Both the position numbers and the translations under genes were made by a program. Shown here piece by piece: positions 33,763-44,592 of a DNA stretch of 64,000 nucleotides; positions within the stretch are counted from its first letter, which is position 1; each line of letters begins with the position of its first letter. The notes below the pieces were generated by a model, which saw nothing but the letters and a program-made list of their open reading frames with translations, ran no database searches and was not told where the DNA came from. Source of the DNA: Costus lasius (taxonomy: Eukaryota > Streptophyta > Magnoliopsida > Zingiberales > Costaceae); NCBI GenBank assembly GCA_027563935.2, contig CM050449.1, positions 46,350,507 to 46,414,506 of the forward strand. The letters are read 5' to 3'.

Positions 33763-36309
33763 CTAGTGCTGTAGACATGGATTGGATTGGTATCGGCTGG
33801 TTATGCTCACAGCATATGCCACATCTGGTCTAGTACATAACATTGCATACATGATCGATCCTACTGCCGAAGCATAAGGAATTCGACTCATGTCATCCCT
33901 CTCAGCCTGTGTTGTAGGACACTAGTTCTTTGAGAGAGTAAGGCCATGTCTCACTGGAAGGTATCCTTTCTTGGATTGCTCCATGTAGAACCTCTCCAGT
34001 ACCTTATCAATGTAAGTACTTTGACTAAGGGCCAAGAGCCTCTTGGATCTATCCCGGTAGATCCTCACGCCTAGAATATAGGCGGCCTCCCCTAAGTCTT
34101 TCATCTCGAAACACTTCCCCAACCATGTCTTCACAGCTTGAAGACTAGGGATGTCGTTTCCGATGAGTAGTATGTCATCAACATACAAGACCAGAAAAAT
34201 TACCAAGCTCCCACTGAATTTTCTGTATACACAGGCGTCATCTTCGCTTTTGATAAAGCCATAATCTTTCACGGCCTCATCAAATCGAAGATTCCAACTT
34301 CGAGATGCTTGCTTTAATCCATAAATGGACCTCTTTAGCCTGCAGACCTTATTAGCCTCTGCAGGATGGATGAAGCCATCAGGTTGTGTCATATACACAT
34401 CCTCAGTCAGCTTCCCGTTAAGGAACGCTGTCTTCACATCCATCTGCCATATCTCATAGTCATGATATGCAGCTATAGCAAGCAGAATCCGAATGGATTT
34501 AATCATGGCAACCGGTGAGAAGGTTTCATCATAGTCCAGCCCGTGGACTTGTTTAAATCCTTTAGCCACCAGTCTACCCTTATAGGTAACTATTTTGCCA
34601 TCCATGTCTGTCTTCTTCTTGAAGACACATTTACACCCTATGGGTTTTACCCCATCAGGCAGCTCAACCAAATCCCAGACTTGGTTAGCCGACATGGAAT
34701 CCATCTCAGCTCTCATGGCGTCAAGCCATTTCTCGGAGTCCGGTCCACTGACCGCCTCATCATAGGTTCTAGGTTCATCCTCAATGATGAAGATCCCATC
34801 GTGTTGGGTCGGTAGCGACCCATACCTTTCAGGTGCACGACGAATTCTCCCAGACCTACGCGGGACCTGTGTCTGAGCCTCAGGTTGCCTAGCAACCGGT
34901 GCAAGTGGCTCAGATTCCATCTCTTTGTCTTGTGCTTGCACTTGGACCTCATCCAAGTCAAACTTCCTCCCACTAACTTCTTTCATAAGAAATTCTTTCT
35001 CTAGAAAGACAGCACCCCGAGCAACAAAAACTTTGTTCTCGGTTGGGACATAGAAGTAGTATCCTTTAGTTTCCTTAGGATACCCCACAAACACACACTT
35101 ATCAGATCTAGGTTCTACCTTGCTAGAATCTTGACGTTTGACATAAGCCCCACATCCCCAGATCCTGATAAACGTGAGATTAGGGCGTCTCCCACTCCAT
35201 ACCTCGTATGGTATTTTGGAGACACTCTTAGATGGAATATTATTCAGTATCAGAGAAGCTGTTTCTAGTGCATGCCCCCAGAATGATGAAGGTAGAGTTG
35301 CATGACTCATCATGGATCGAACCATATCCAATAAAGTTCGATTTCTCCTTTCAGACACACCATTCCATTGAGGTGTTCCAGGAGGAGTGAGTTGGGATAT
35401 GATCCCACACTCTCTCAGATAGTCAAAGAACTCACCACTCAGGTATTCTCCATCTCGATCTGATCGAAGAGCTTTAATAGATCTTCCAAGCTGGTTCTCT
35501 ACTTCATTCTTGAACTCCTTGAATTTCTCAAAGGATTCAGATTTATGTCTCATTAAGTAGACATAACCATACCTACTGAAGTCATCAGTGAAGGTAATGA
35601 AGTAGTTGTACCCTCCTCTGGCTTGTTTATTGAACGGCCCACATACATCAGTATGTATGAGATCCAATAAACCTTCTGCCCTCTCACCAATCTTGGTGAA
35701 GGGCGCCTTTGTCATCTTCCCTAATAAACAAGGTTCACAAGTATCAAATTCCTCCAAGGAACTTGAATCTAACAATCCATTTGCATGGAGTTGTTGGATG
35801 CGATTCTTGTTTATATGGGCTAATCGACAGTGCCATAGGAAAGCACCAACTGAACCACTCAGTTTGGTCCTCTTATTGCTTATGTTACAAATAGAACTTT
35901 CCATATCCAAGATATATAGACCATTGCACAAAGTACCCTTCCCATAGAACATATTTGCAAATGAAAAAGAACAGGAGTTCTTATTTATTTCAAATTTAAA
36001 TCCTTTCCTTGCCAAGCAAGGAATGGATACAATGTCCTTAGTTAGCGAAGGTACACAAAAGCAATTGTCCAGTTCTAATTGAAGTCCAGAAGGCAAGGAG
36101 AGAGTCAAAACGCCTGCAGCAACAGCAGCAACCTGTGCCCCGTTTCTAACATGTAGGTCAATCTCTCCAAGCCGCACCGATCTACTTTTCTTGAGCCCCT
36201 GCATATTTGTACAAATATGAGCTCCACATGCGGTATCCAATACCCATGACTTAGAAGTAGAAAGGTTGACTTCTGTAACATAAATACCTGAGCTAGAAGT
36301 TAAGGCCAA
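33763..36309 (-). pseudogene. Element E protease, integrase and RT segment
   Basis: This is the same frame as gag and is open from 36309 to a TAG at 33922-33924. Beyond it the frame runs on (QCPTTQ-type region, out of the usual CAG) to the stop at 33763. Domains are the protease (WVLDTACGAHICTNMQGL, again D-T-A rather than D-T/S-G), integrase (LWHCRLAHINKNRIQQLH, CEPCLLGK; LIHTDVCGPF, LRSDRDGEYL, SERRNRTLLDM) and RT (KCVFKKKTDMDGK, IWQMDVKTAFLNGKL, LYVDDILLIGND with YVDD at 34174-34185, SIYGLKQASRSWN). The domain order protease-integrase-RT-RNase H is diagnostic of Ty1/Copia. Confidence 0.92.
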
Positions 36310-36351
36310 GCCTTTCTTCTCCTCATTCTGAAGCTGCCTGCAGTCCCTTCT

Positions 36352-37121
36352 CTAGTGGCCCTGCTCGCCACAGTGGAAACTCCTTTGTTCCTTTGACTTC
36401 TTCGCCCTTTTCTTCAGTGCTTTGGTAGGACCTCTAGCACTGCTCTTAGCACGTGCCTTACACTTCTTCTTTATCTTCTTGGTCGCAGGGACCAAAAGAA
36501 CAGAATTGGGTTTGGTCTTACCCATCTCTCGCTCGGTTGTTTGGAGCATATTCATCAATTCCTCCCGTGTGCACTCAATCCGGTTCATGTTGAAGTTAAT
36601 GATAAACGGACTGAAGCTAGGGGGTAGGGAATGAAGAATAAGATCCACAACCAGCTCGTTGTCTATGATGTGTCCCAGTCTCCTGAGATGATCCACATTC
36701 CCAATGAGTTTGAGAACATGGGGTCTCACTAGTGCACCTTCAGACAACTTGCACCGAAAGATTGCTTTGGCGGTGTCAAATCTCTCAGTTCTAGCCTGAG
36801 CCTCGAACATCTGTTTCAGACGAGTAATCATCTGAAAAGCGTTCTGCTCCTCATATTGCACCTGCAGTTCAGGTGCCATACTGGCTAGCATAAGACATGC
36901 AACCTCCAAAGAGTTATCCTGATGCTTTCTATAAGCATCTCTGTCTGCCGTTCGGGCATTAGGTGGAGGAGCCGCAGGAAGAGGCTGTTCAAGGACATAC
37001 AGCTTCTTCTCGAGCTTGAGGACTATCCTCAAATTCCGATGCCAGTCCATAAGTTAGTTCCAACTAACTTATCCTTATCAAGGAGTGATCGCAGTGATAA
37101 TCCGCCAGTGTTCGTAGCCAT
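36352..37121 (-). pseudogene. Element E gag
   Basis: Gag starts at ATG 37119-37121 (MATNTGGLSLRSLLDKDKL). It passes a one-base frameshift near 37050, where the frame resumes MDWHRNLRIVLKLEKKL, and continues with VACLMLASMAPELQVQYEEQ, FIINFNMNRIECTREELMNM and a lysine-rich tail. It ends at a TAG (36352-36354) inside the zinc knuckle: SFHCGEQGH, then RRDC. The first knuckle Cys is Ser and the Trp after His is the stop, so this copy has lost a working nucleocapsid. Confidence 0.88.
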
Positions 37122-38203
37122 TGTTCTACAACACCCAAGAAGAACAGATTAGTACTACTTCGAATCATTTAAACTGGACTTGTTTTAAATGACCATGGCT
37201 CCCACTATTTTATGTTCGAATTGACAACCCACAAAGTCAATCGGGAAGTTTAAAACTTCCTAGTGAGATGGGATCCTTATTTCACTTGAGGCTTTGCGTC
37301 CCACGAGGGTGGGATGAGATGCACAAAGGAACCCATACTTCCTAAGGTGGGCGCGCCGGCCGGTTGCTCTAAGCAACTCCCCGTGTCGAGACAGTCTGGG
37401 CATTTAATGTCCAGCGAGGGCTGGATACAACATGAAACCTTTACCTCTCGACGATGCCTCTAGACTTTCACCATGTGCCCAGCACATGTGAACTTCCAGT
37501 CAAGTCCATTCCTAACCGTTATGCCCAGGGCCAACAAGTTTCCTTGCGAAGGCACGCCTAGGTTAAAACTGGACTGGGGAAACCATTGCCACCACGCACT
37601 TTCTAAGGATAAGTGGGTGTGTCCCATGAGGGTGGGAAACAATTCACAACTCCACTGATCGATAGCTTAGTGAGGGCTACGCGTTAGAAGGCTACTAGAC
37701 TTGATATTTTAATTGAGGGTTTTTGTTTAAGGTCTCATCATCTCAGTTTTATATTATGTCTATCATTACAGGCATGCAATCCTATAGTGATAACATAACG
37801 GTAAAACATTTCAGGCATGCTTATGCAGATAATAATAAAAGCAGTAAAGGATGATGTGATCATATCCTATACAAGACATTGAACTAATCCATGCCATGAA
37901 ATAGGTTCAACTCTTGTCCTAGAATTCAAGCCCCAAAAACTAGACCTAACCTAGCCGACCTCTAGCTTGAACTTCAAGGTTGGCTCCAAGGTCCTTCTCT
38001 CATGGTTTAGCTCTCAAACCCTAGAGGTACACTTTAAAAGTTCCCCATAGGTTCGGCCAATGCCATGGTCTTCCTCCAAGGAAGGTGCGCCACCATTCAA
38101 GGGGCCAAGATTTCTTGCGCCACCAAGCAACCAAGCACCAGCTTCCATGCATCACCTTGCATGCTTGCGCCATCAAGCAAGATGCGAGCATCAAGGTCCA
38201 AGA
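37122..38203 (-). other. Leader of Copia element E, part next to gag
   Basis: This is a non-coding leader between gag and the solo LTR insertion. Its portion at about 37190-37680 corresponds loosely to the leader of H (short runs such as cccaatagt-type and cacccact-type segments in the same order). Open frames here are short and on both strands. Confidence 0.65.
38199..38203. other. Target-site duplication of solo LTR I (left copy)
   Basis: caaga here equals 39879-39883. Confidence 0.88.
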
Positions 38204-39878
38204 TGAAAGGGGGTCCCCACAAGGGGGGGGGGGGGGCGAAACCCTAATAGGAGGCGCAACAAAAACTCTAGCGGAATCTAGGGTTTCTAAAAGGATCGCA
38301 TAGCATGTAATATATTCAACTTTCAATGTGAAGCGATTCTTACCATTGCCATCGCTTAGATGGTGTCTTGGAAGGAAAGGCGCAAATGCTCCTTCTCCTA
38401 AGGTGACGCACACAATTGATGTCGCCTACTCTTCCTTGGTGCTCCTTGTGCTAGCAAGGCTCCAAGATTGTCTTGCCGAATGGAAAAGGGGAGAGATCAC
38501 CTTGCTTGGCCGAATATTTCCTCTTGTCATCTACACTTCTCCACATGAGAATGCAACCGCCGAATACTCAAGTTGGCGACAAAGGCGTGAAGAGGCAAGT
38601 TTCATGAGGCGTGGTCACGTAAGTGATCATGCTTTCCAAAAATAGAAAGCCCCACCTCCAAATGCGATCATGGGTTTACCCAATCGCAAACTCCTCTTAG
38701 ATTGAACCATGCGCTCAACCAATGAGCTGGTTCAAATCGATTTGGTTCAATAACCAAACAAACCAAGCAATCAGTCCAGACCACAATAAACCCTAAGGCT
38801 CTTGATCTGACTGTCGATATCTTGATACTCCTGATCTCACCGATCCAGCATCCATTCTCTCAATCGAAGCTTACCGATCTCAAGCCCTAATCAATCAAAC
38901 ATGATCAGACCAGATCTCACTTACAATCAGAGATTAAATCCCTTTAAACTGAACCTGAATAATTCAGTCCACACGATCTGACTTAAGTAAGCCATATCAT
39001 CAAATTGTGCGACCCTGAGGGTTTCCTTTAAATGTCGGTAACGATAACTCACGTTATCACGATCAGTGAGGGGTATCTAGCAACACATCACTGTCTCCCG
39101 ATATAAAGGAAAGAGTCTTCCAAGACTACACCCAAACCACAGCACAAGTGTGAATCCAATTCACAAGGCATGCATCTTTCCTTTGCCACTGGATGTTCTT
39201 ATTGGACAAGCGTGTCAAGCTTGTATCTCCAATATGATGAGCATGATTAGATCAGATGAACATAGTCACCTGGGTATGGCCATACTCTTTTCTCAATCAT
39301 CTCATCCAGGGGGCCCCTTTAGAACATCACACTCCTTAAACAAGGAGACGGCAATCCTATGTCTATCACTAGTGCCCTAACCTGACTCAAGCTCACCATC
39401 CAAGATAGTCTATAATCATTATGTTTCAAATGATATTGAACTACCTCAAAACAATGACAATCATCATTTAGAAAACACAAGTGATCTCAAGTCAGAGGAA
39501 ATGTGCCACTTGTCGCATTCAAGGATTATTCACATTGTGACAAGCAATTGAATAACCTTGTAGGGTCTGTCCAGTACATCCAATGTACCCATGAGTCTAC
39601 ATCTTATTCCATGCTCGAAGCATCCTATAAGATTAGAACACATATTAGTCTTAACCATATCAAGGCTGTCTCATGTTCACCAAGATATATCGACTAAGGA
39701 CTTTACTGCATGTCAGCCTAGCTGAACAGTACTGAGACATTATTCAGAAGTACACTTATTGCAGCAGACAATGTAACAACCTGAATAACAACCATGCCTT
39801 TATAAACATAAAAGTTTATACATAATACTGATACAATACCAAGGCCTCAAACATTAGCCTTAAGGGCATACCCCAACA
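38204..39878 (-). mobile_element. Solo LTR I of the H Copia family (1675 bp)
   Basis: On the plus strand it runs from tgaaagggggtcccc to cataccccaaca. Reversed, it begins TGTTGGGGTATGCCCTTAAGG like H, G and L. No internal coding sequence is attached on either side, and caaga flanks both ends. This is the signature of recombination between the two LTRs of an element that had inserted into the leader of E. Near its start it has a run of 13 or so G. It ends CTTTCA in family orientation, like L and unlike H (CTTACA). Confidence 0.92.
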
Positions 39879-39883
39879 CAAGA

Positions 39884-40446
39884 AGGATGCGCCTAGCCCT
39901 TAATCTTCCTCTTAATAATAAAAAGATGGCACGCAGGACGCACAAAGATACATCACAGGCATGCAAGAGGGGCTTGACACATGATCACAACATTATGCAC
40001 AATCAAGGTATTTACTCATGCAATTCTACATGCTCATGAAAAACATAAAATATGAAATTTTACTTTTTCATAAAACCAGTTTCTTTTTCTCATCTTCTTC
40101 TCACAAGTCTTTTGGTTTATTGCGATTTATTTTTCATGATGATTTCAGAGATCCTTTCGGCTGGCAATTTTGTCAGATCAAGAGACTTGGCCAGTCCGAA
40201 GACACAATGCCCGTCCTACTTGACAAAATTATGTGCGCCTTTGATCTTTAAATCAAACAAGAAAAATAGTCAAAAAATTCCAAAAGAGATTGAGAGGATG
40301 ATAGAAACAAGAAACCCTAATTTTTCTACTTTTAGAAAAATCGATTGGCATGTATCATGCTATTTACAAAAATAGAGATATGGCATGTGAGCATGGAAGA
40401 AAAGCATAAAACATCGTTCGAGTCTTGCAAGTCACTCTGATACCAC
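39884..40446 (-). other. Leader of Copia element E, LTR-proximal part, with primer-binding site
   Basis: The minus strand reads TGGTATCAGAGT at 40434-40445, one base inside the 5' LTR. It is complementary to initiator-Met tRNA over 11 bases. The rest of the 560 bp is non-coding; the open frames at 40018-40375 lack any known motif. Confidence 0.8.
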
Positions 40447-40576
40447 TGTTGGGAAACCCCGGGGACATTTTACAATTTTCAGAGTTATGGACATACATTT
40501 TTAGCAGCGGAAGAATGTCCCCGAAATAGGCCAGTCCCAAAAACCCAGTGAAGATCGCATGCAAGGGAGTCGACAC
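40447..40576 (-). repeat. 5' LTR of Copia element E, piece 1
   Basis: It starts tgttgggaaacccc (plus strand) as at 31268 and matches 31268-31397 closely. It is cut by element C right after gtcgacac. Confidence 0.93.
40572..40576. other. Target-site duplication of element C (left copy)
   Basis: gacac here equals 51380-51384. The undisturbed site in the 3' LTR of E (31393 region, gtcgacacgatgag) has it once. Confidence 0.95.
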
Positions 40577-43500
40577 TGTAACGCCCTTGAATTTCTGAAT
40601 TATGATTTAAGGTTAGAAATTCAGTTTATGTATTTTTATCGGTTAAAATTTTGGGATTTTTGCCTAATTGTAGGACTTTTCCCTACAGGGCAAAAATAAT
40701 TATTTTTGTTGGGGCTTCGAACCCTCAACCTTGACTATTTGCTCCTGGAATTCTTCCACCATGGTGGCGCATATTTCTGTGTTATTGGAGTGGCGCATGG
40801 TGGTTAAGCCCAGGTAAGCCCATTAAAGCCGATTTCCACTTAAGTTAATTGGGTTATTGGATCTTGGATCCGTTTGGGGTGGAAAAAAAATAAAAAAAAA
40901 AGGGGAAAATTCGTGAGAGCTCCTCTCCCTCACGATTTGTGGTTTGTTTCTTGCCCTAGCCGCCTGTGTTGTCGCCCCTCACTGTGCTTGGCGCTCCTGC
41001 AAAATTTCTGACGCTGGTGGTGGCAGACTGGTGGTGGACGAACTTTCTGGAGACCCCTGATCCCCTGTTTCGGCGTTTTCTCTGTGGGCGATTTTTCTGG
41101 TGAGTAATTCGATCCTAAGGAGTCTAATCCGAATTAAAATTCGTTATTTGCCATGATTATTCGTATGGGGTTGAATTCAAATAATTATAGGGTTTTAAAA
41201 TCCTGTTCTGCTGAAATCTGCATTCGTTAATCTGACCTTTGTGTACTATAACCCAAATATCTCATGGTCTATAGATCCAAATCGCACGAAATAAATTTTG
41301 TATGAAACTAGATACATTCGGCTTTAATTTGAATCTGATATCGACCATATCTGAGCTGTATTCGTATTTCAATCTGTATTGCAATCTAGCTGTACAAAAT
41401 CAGTTTTCTGAAATTCTGGATTTCGACCTTTATGTGTTCGAACCATCATATCTCCCTAGGTATAGCTCGAAATCTTGTCAAATCAGTTTTATTAGACCGT
41501 AGGCTCGAAGAGCTTTATTTTGACTCCCATAACGCCTATTTTCGATTAGTTATTGGATCTGAAATAAATGTCGCAAGTCTGATATATGAATCTGTTTTCT
41601 TGAAATCTGAAATTCTGACCTTCCTATGTTCGAACCCTTATATCTTCCTGTCTAAAATTCGAAATCTTGTGAAACCAGTTTTATTGGAATAGATTCAGAG
41701 AGCTTCATTTTGAATACAATATTGACTAGCTTTGGTTCGAAATTGGACTAAAAATATATTTTGCAAACTGACAATATAAATCTGCTATGTTTTGGTTAGA
41801 CGAATATTCCTTTGTGAGAAAAATTTACATTGTATGGTTTAACCTCTTAAATTGTGGTCTGTAGTTCTTCTAAAATTTATTTGTTTGATGAGAAATTTTA
41901 GAGAAAACAAAATTTGGGATTTAACTAAGAACTTAGGAATTTTCGAAAATATAGTTCGAGCCAATTTTGGGGCTTTTGTCAATTTTCTTCACAAACGTGT
42001 AATTAAAATTATCTGTAGTGGGGGACTGAAATTAATTACATGAAATTTGTACGTTCTGTTAAGGTTCTGAAAGTGGCGCCCCTTACAGTAATTTTATAGC
42101 TCACGGTTTTAGGAATTTTGAGGAGATTATTTCATGAATAATTTCTGTTCTGTATTTAAATGTTTGTTATATGAATAATTTCTGTTCTGTATTTAATTGT
42201 TTGTTATGTGGATATTTCCTGTTCTGTTTATATGTTGTGAAGTTTCTGAAAACCTTGAATGTGTTAAAACATTTGTGAGAACATAGAATGGTTTGACATG
42301 AATTAAGGTTAGTTGTAAGGAATTCACTCATATAATGTCTGTTCTGTGTTTAAGGACTGGATATTGGGGTGTGTCATTTTCTGGTTTGTTAGACTTTGGG
42401 CATAATGTAAGAATTAAGTAGTGGTTGATCCTACTTCTCTGTTTCAGTATAATCTGTTCTGTAAAATTATGCCCTAGTGTAGCACTCTTCCGTGTCCTTA
42501 CCCTCCTTCTGTGGCGCTGTAATGGTGCTGATAGTCTACTACGACCCTTGAGACACTATTTCTGTTCTGGGTATTGGAGGCCAGAGTGCCACGTCCTAAC
42601 AAGACGGGGGCCACCCACTGATACCTCCTCTACCATTCAGTTCTGGGTTTTGGAGGCCAGAGTGCCACGTCCTAACAAGACGGGGGCCACCCACTGATAC
42701 CTCCTCTACCATTCAGTTCTGGGTTTTGGAGGCCAGAGTGCCACGTCCTAACAAGACGGGGGCCACCCACTGATACCTCCTCTACCATTCAGTTCTGGGT
42801 TTTGGAGGCCAGAGTGCCACGTCCTAACAAGACGGGGGCCACCCACTGATACCTCCTCTACCATTCAGTTCTGGGTTTTGGAGGCCAGAGTGCCACGTCC
42901 TAACAAGACGGGGGCCACCCACTGATACCTCCTCTACCATTCTGTTCTGGGTATTGGAGACCAGAGTGCCACGTCCTGACAAGACGGGGGCCACCCACTG
43001 ATATCTCCTTTACCATTCTGTTTCTGATATGCATGCATTGTCTCATCCTCGGCAGAGGTGGGGTCAGACCTTCTGTGGTCATCAGGCGTTCTGTGGCCTT
43101 TCTGTTTCCGATGTAGACTATCCGTTTGGACTCTGAAAATTCTGATTTTCTGTCTGTCAGTTCTGATTTCTGTAGTTCTGTTTCGATCTGTATTTAGATG
43201 TATTAGGCGGTGTGGTTAGTTGGTATGGGTTGGTATATTCATATCCTACCTGTTTGATGCCTATTGTTACAAGTATCTGTATTTGATTGTGTTTGTTTCT
43301 GATATGAGCATGCATGTTAAGTTGATTTATCTTATCTGTTAAATAAAAAGAATTTCAACTTAAGTATGATATTTTTGATGTGTACTATGGATGACTTTTA
43401 GTGTCTTTTACTCACTGAGCTTTTTAGCTCACCTCCGTTGTTTAAATGTTTTCAGGTGAGACATCAAGACAGTAATTGCTACAGCTAATATGACGCTAAT

Positions 43501-44045
43501 GTTTGATGTCATTTCTAAGAATAGTCTTCTAAAGATTTATCAGGCCTGCGTGCCTAATTTATTATGACCTATATGACATGTTTTATCTCCTGAGGGCTTA
43601 TGCCTGTTTTCAGGATATTATATTATAGTTGTTTCGTTTAAATTATTGGATACAAGTCTTGGATTCTTTTATCGAATTGGTTCTTATTTTGAAATGTCCG
43701 ATTTGAGATGTGTAACTGAATTTGTGTTGTTTATTTTAGTATCTGAATAATCAGTTCTGTATATTTCTGAAATTCCACATATGTGTAGTGTGGACGTTTG
43801 TTGTTGTTACAAGATATGTGTGTCTGTGCAGCAGTAGTTTAGAATACTTGCTGCCGGATTTTTTCTGGATTTTCGGATTTCTATTTCCTAGTAATCGATC
43901 CTATTCAGTTCTGTGCGGTTTTCTGTTCCGTAGTAATGTCCTTCGATGCCGCTTTCTTCTTGTGTTTTAATGGAAGAGTAAAAATTTTTTGAAACCCCGT
44001 ATTTTACTTGTATGCGTGTGGGGTGTGATTCTGAGGGATGTTACA
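40577..44045 (+). repeat. 5' LTR of Gypsy element C (3469 bp)
   Basis: It runs from TGTAACGCCCTTGAA to GGGATGTTACA. It includes a six-unit 76-bp array (42565-43020) and many ttctgttctg-type runs. No gene is supported, although several 60-90-residue open frames recur identically in the 3' LTR. Confidence 0.95.
42565..43020 (+). repeat. 76-bp tandem array, six units, with ACGT core
   Basis: Units start at 42565, 42641, 42717, 42793, 42869 and 42945. Each holds gccagagtgccacgtccta, acaagacgggggccaccc and ctgatacctcctctacc. The first and last units are slightly diverged and the middle ones are essentially identical. gtgccacgtc contains ACGTGGC on the other strand, a plant bZIP core. The modules in the LTRs of A and B align with this core. 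Confidence 0.95.
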
Positions 44046-44047
44046 GA

Positions 44048-44059
44048 TGGTATCAGAGC
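44048..44059 (+). other. Primer-binding site of element C
   Basis: TGGTATCAGAGC lies two bases after the LTR end, matching 12 bases of initiator-Met tRNA complement. Confidence 0.87.
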
Positions 44060-44090
44060 ATATTACTAGCAATTAGAAACTCCGGGGAAG

Positions 44091-44166
44091 GAAAACTCTG
44101 TTTGTGTATTGCTAGAAACCAAGATAGGGAAAACTCTGTTTGTGTATTGCTAGAAACCAAGATAGG
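44091..44166 (+). repeat. 38-bp direct duplication in leader of C
   Basis: Two adjacent copies of gaaaactctgtttgtgtatt then gctagaaaccaagatagg lie at 44091-44128 and 44129-44166. Element B has one related copy in its leader (tttgtgtattgctagacacc). The duplication sits exactly where the gag N-terminus has been deleted. Confidence 0.9.
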
Positions 44167-44167
44167 A

Positions 44168-44578
44168 TCTGCATTTTATGGTAGTCCGGGGCCCAGAGCG
44201 GCTGAGGATTGGCTTTTGACACTGGAAAAGATTTTCCAGGTTTTGCGCTGTGATGATGCAGACAAGCTACGTTTGTCTGTCTTCATGTTGCGTGGAGATG
44301 CCGAAGACTGGTGGAAGGGAGTCGTCAGACTGGCGGCAACTGAATCCGGAGTTGTTGATTGGCAGTACTTCATGATGAAGTTCAATGCCAAGTTTTTCCC
44401 CTCTAGCTTATCTGAGGAGCGCGAGGTGGAGTTTATTCATCTTGAGCAGGGTGACCTGACGGTGGATCAGTATGAAGCCACATTTGCTCGGTTGTCGGGG
44501 TATGCTCCTCACTTAGTTAACACCGAGGAAAGAAGAGCCAAGAAGTTTCAGCGGGGTTTGAGGAAAGATATCAGATAG
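44168..44578 (+). pseudogene. Element C gag core remnant
   Basis: This reads SAFYGSPGPRAAEDWLLTLE, then KIFQVLRCDDADKLRLS, GDAEDWWKGVVRLAA, FIHLEQGDLTVDQYEATFA and [16 protein letters not shown], which is the middle of the retrotransposon gag fold. The gag start and Q-rich region are gone: SAFYG follows directly on leader sequence. The open frame can be extended upstream to 44012, but that part is LTR, primer site and duplicated leader. After KDIR there is a TAG (44576-44578), and the following sequence jumps to the late protease region in another frame, so a large deletion lies here. Confidence 0.9.
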
Positions 44579-44592
44579 CATATCCTGACTGT

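Noticed and set aside
41302..41692. ORFs of 66 and 86 residues in the C LTR, repeated at 48560-48950
   Set aside because: They are LTR sequence with overlapping frames, no domain and low-complexity AT-rich codons.
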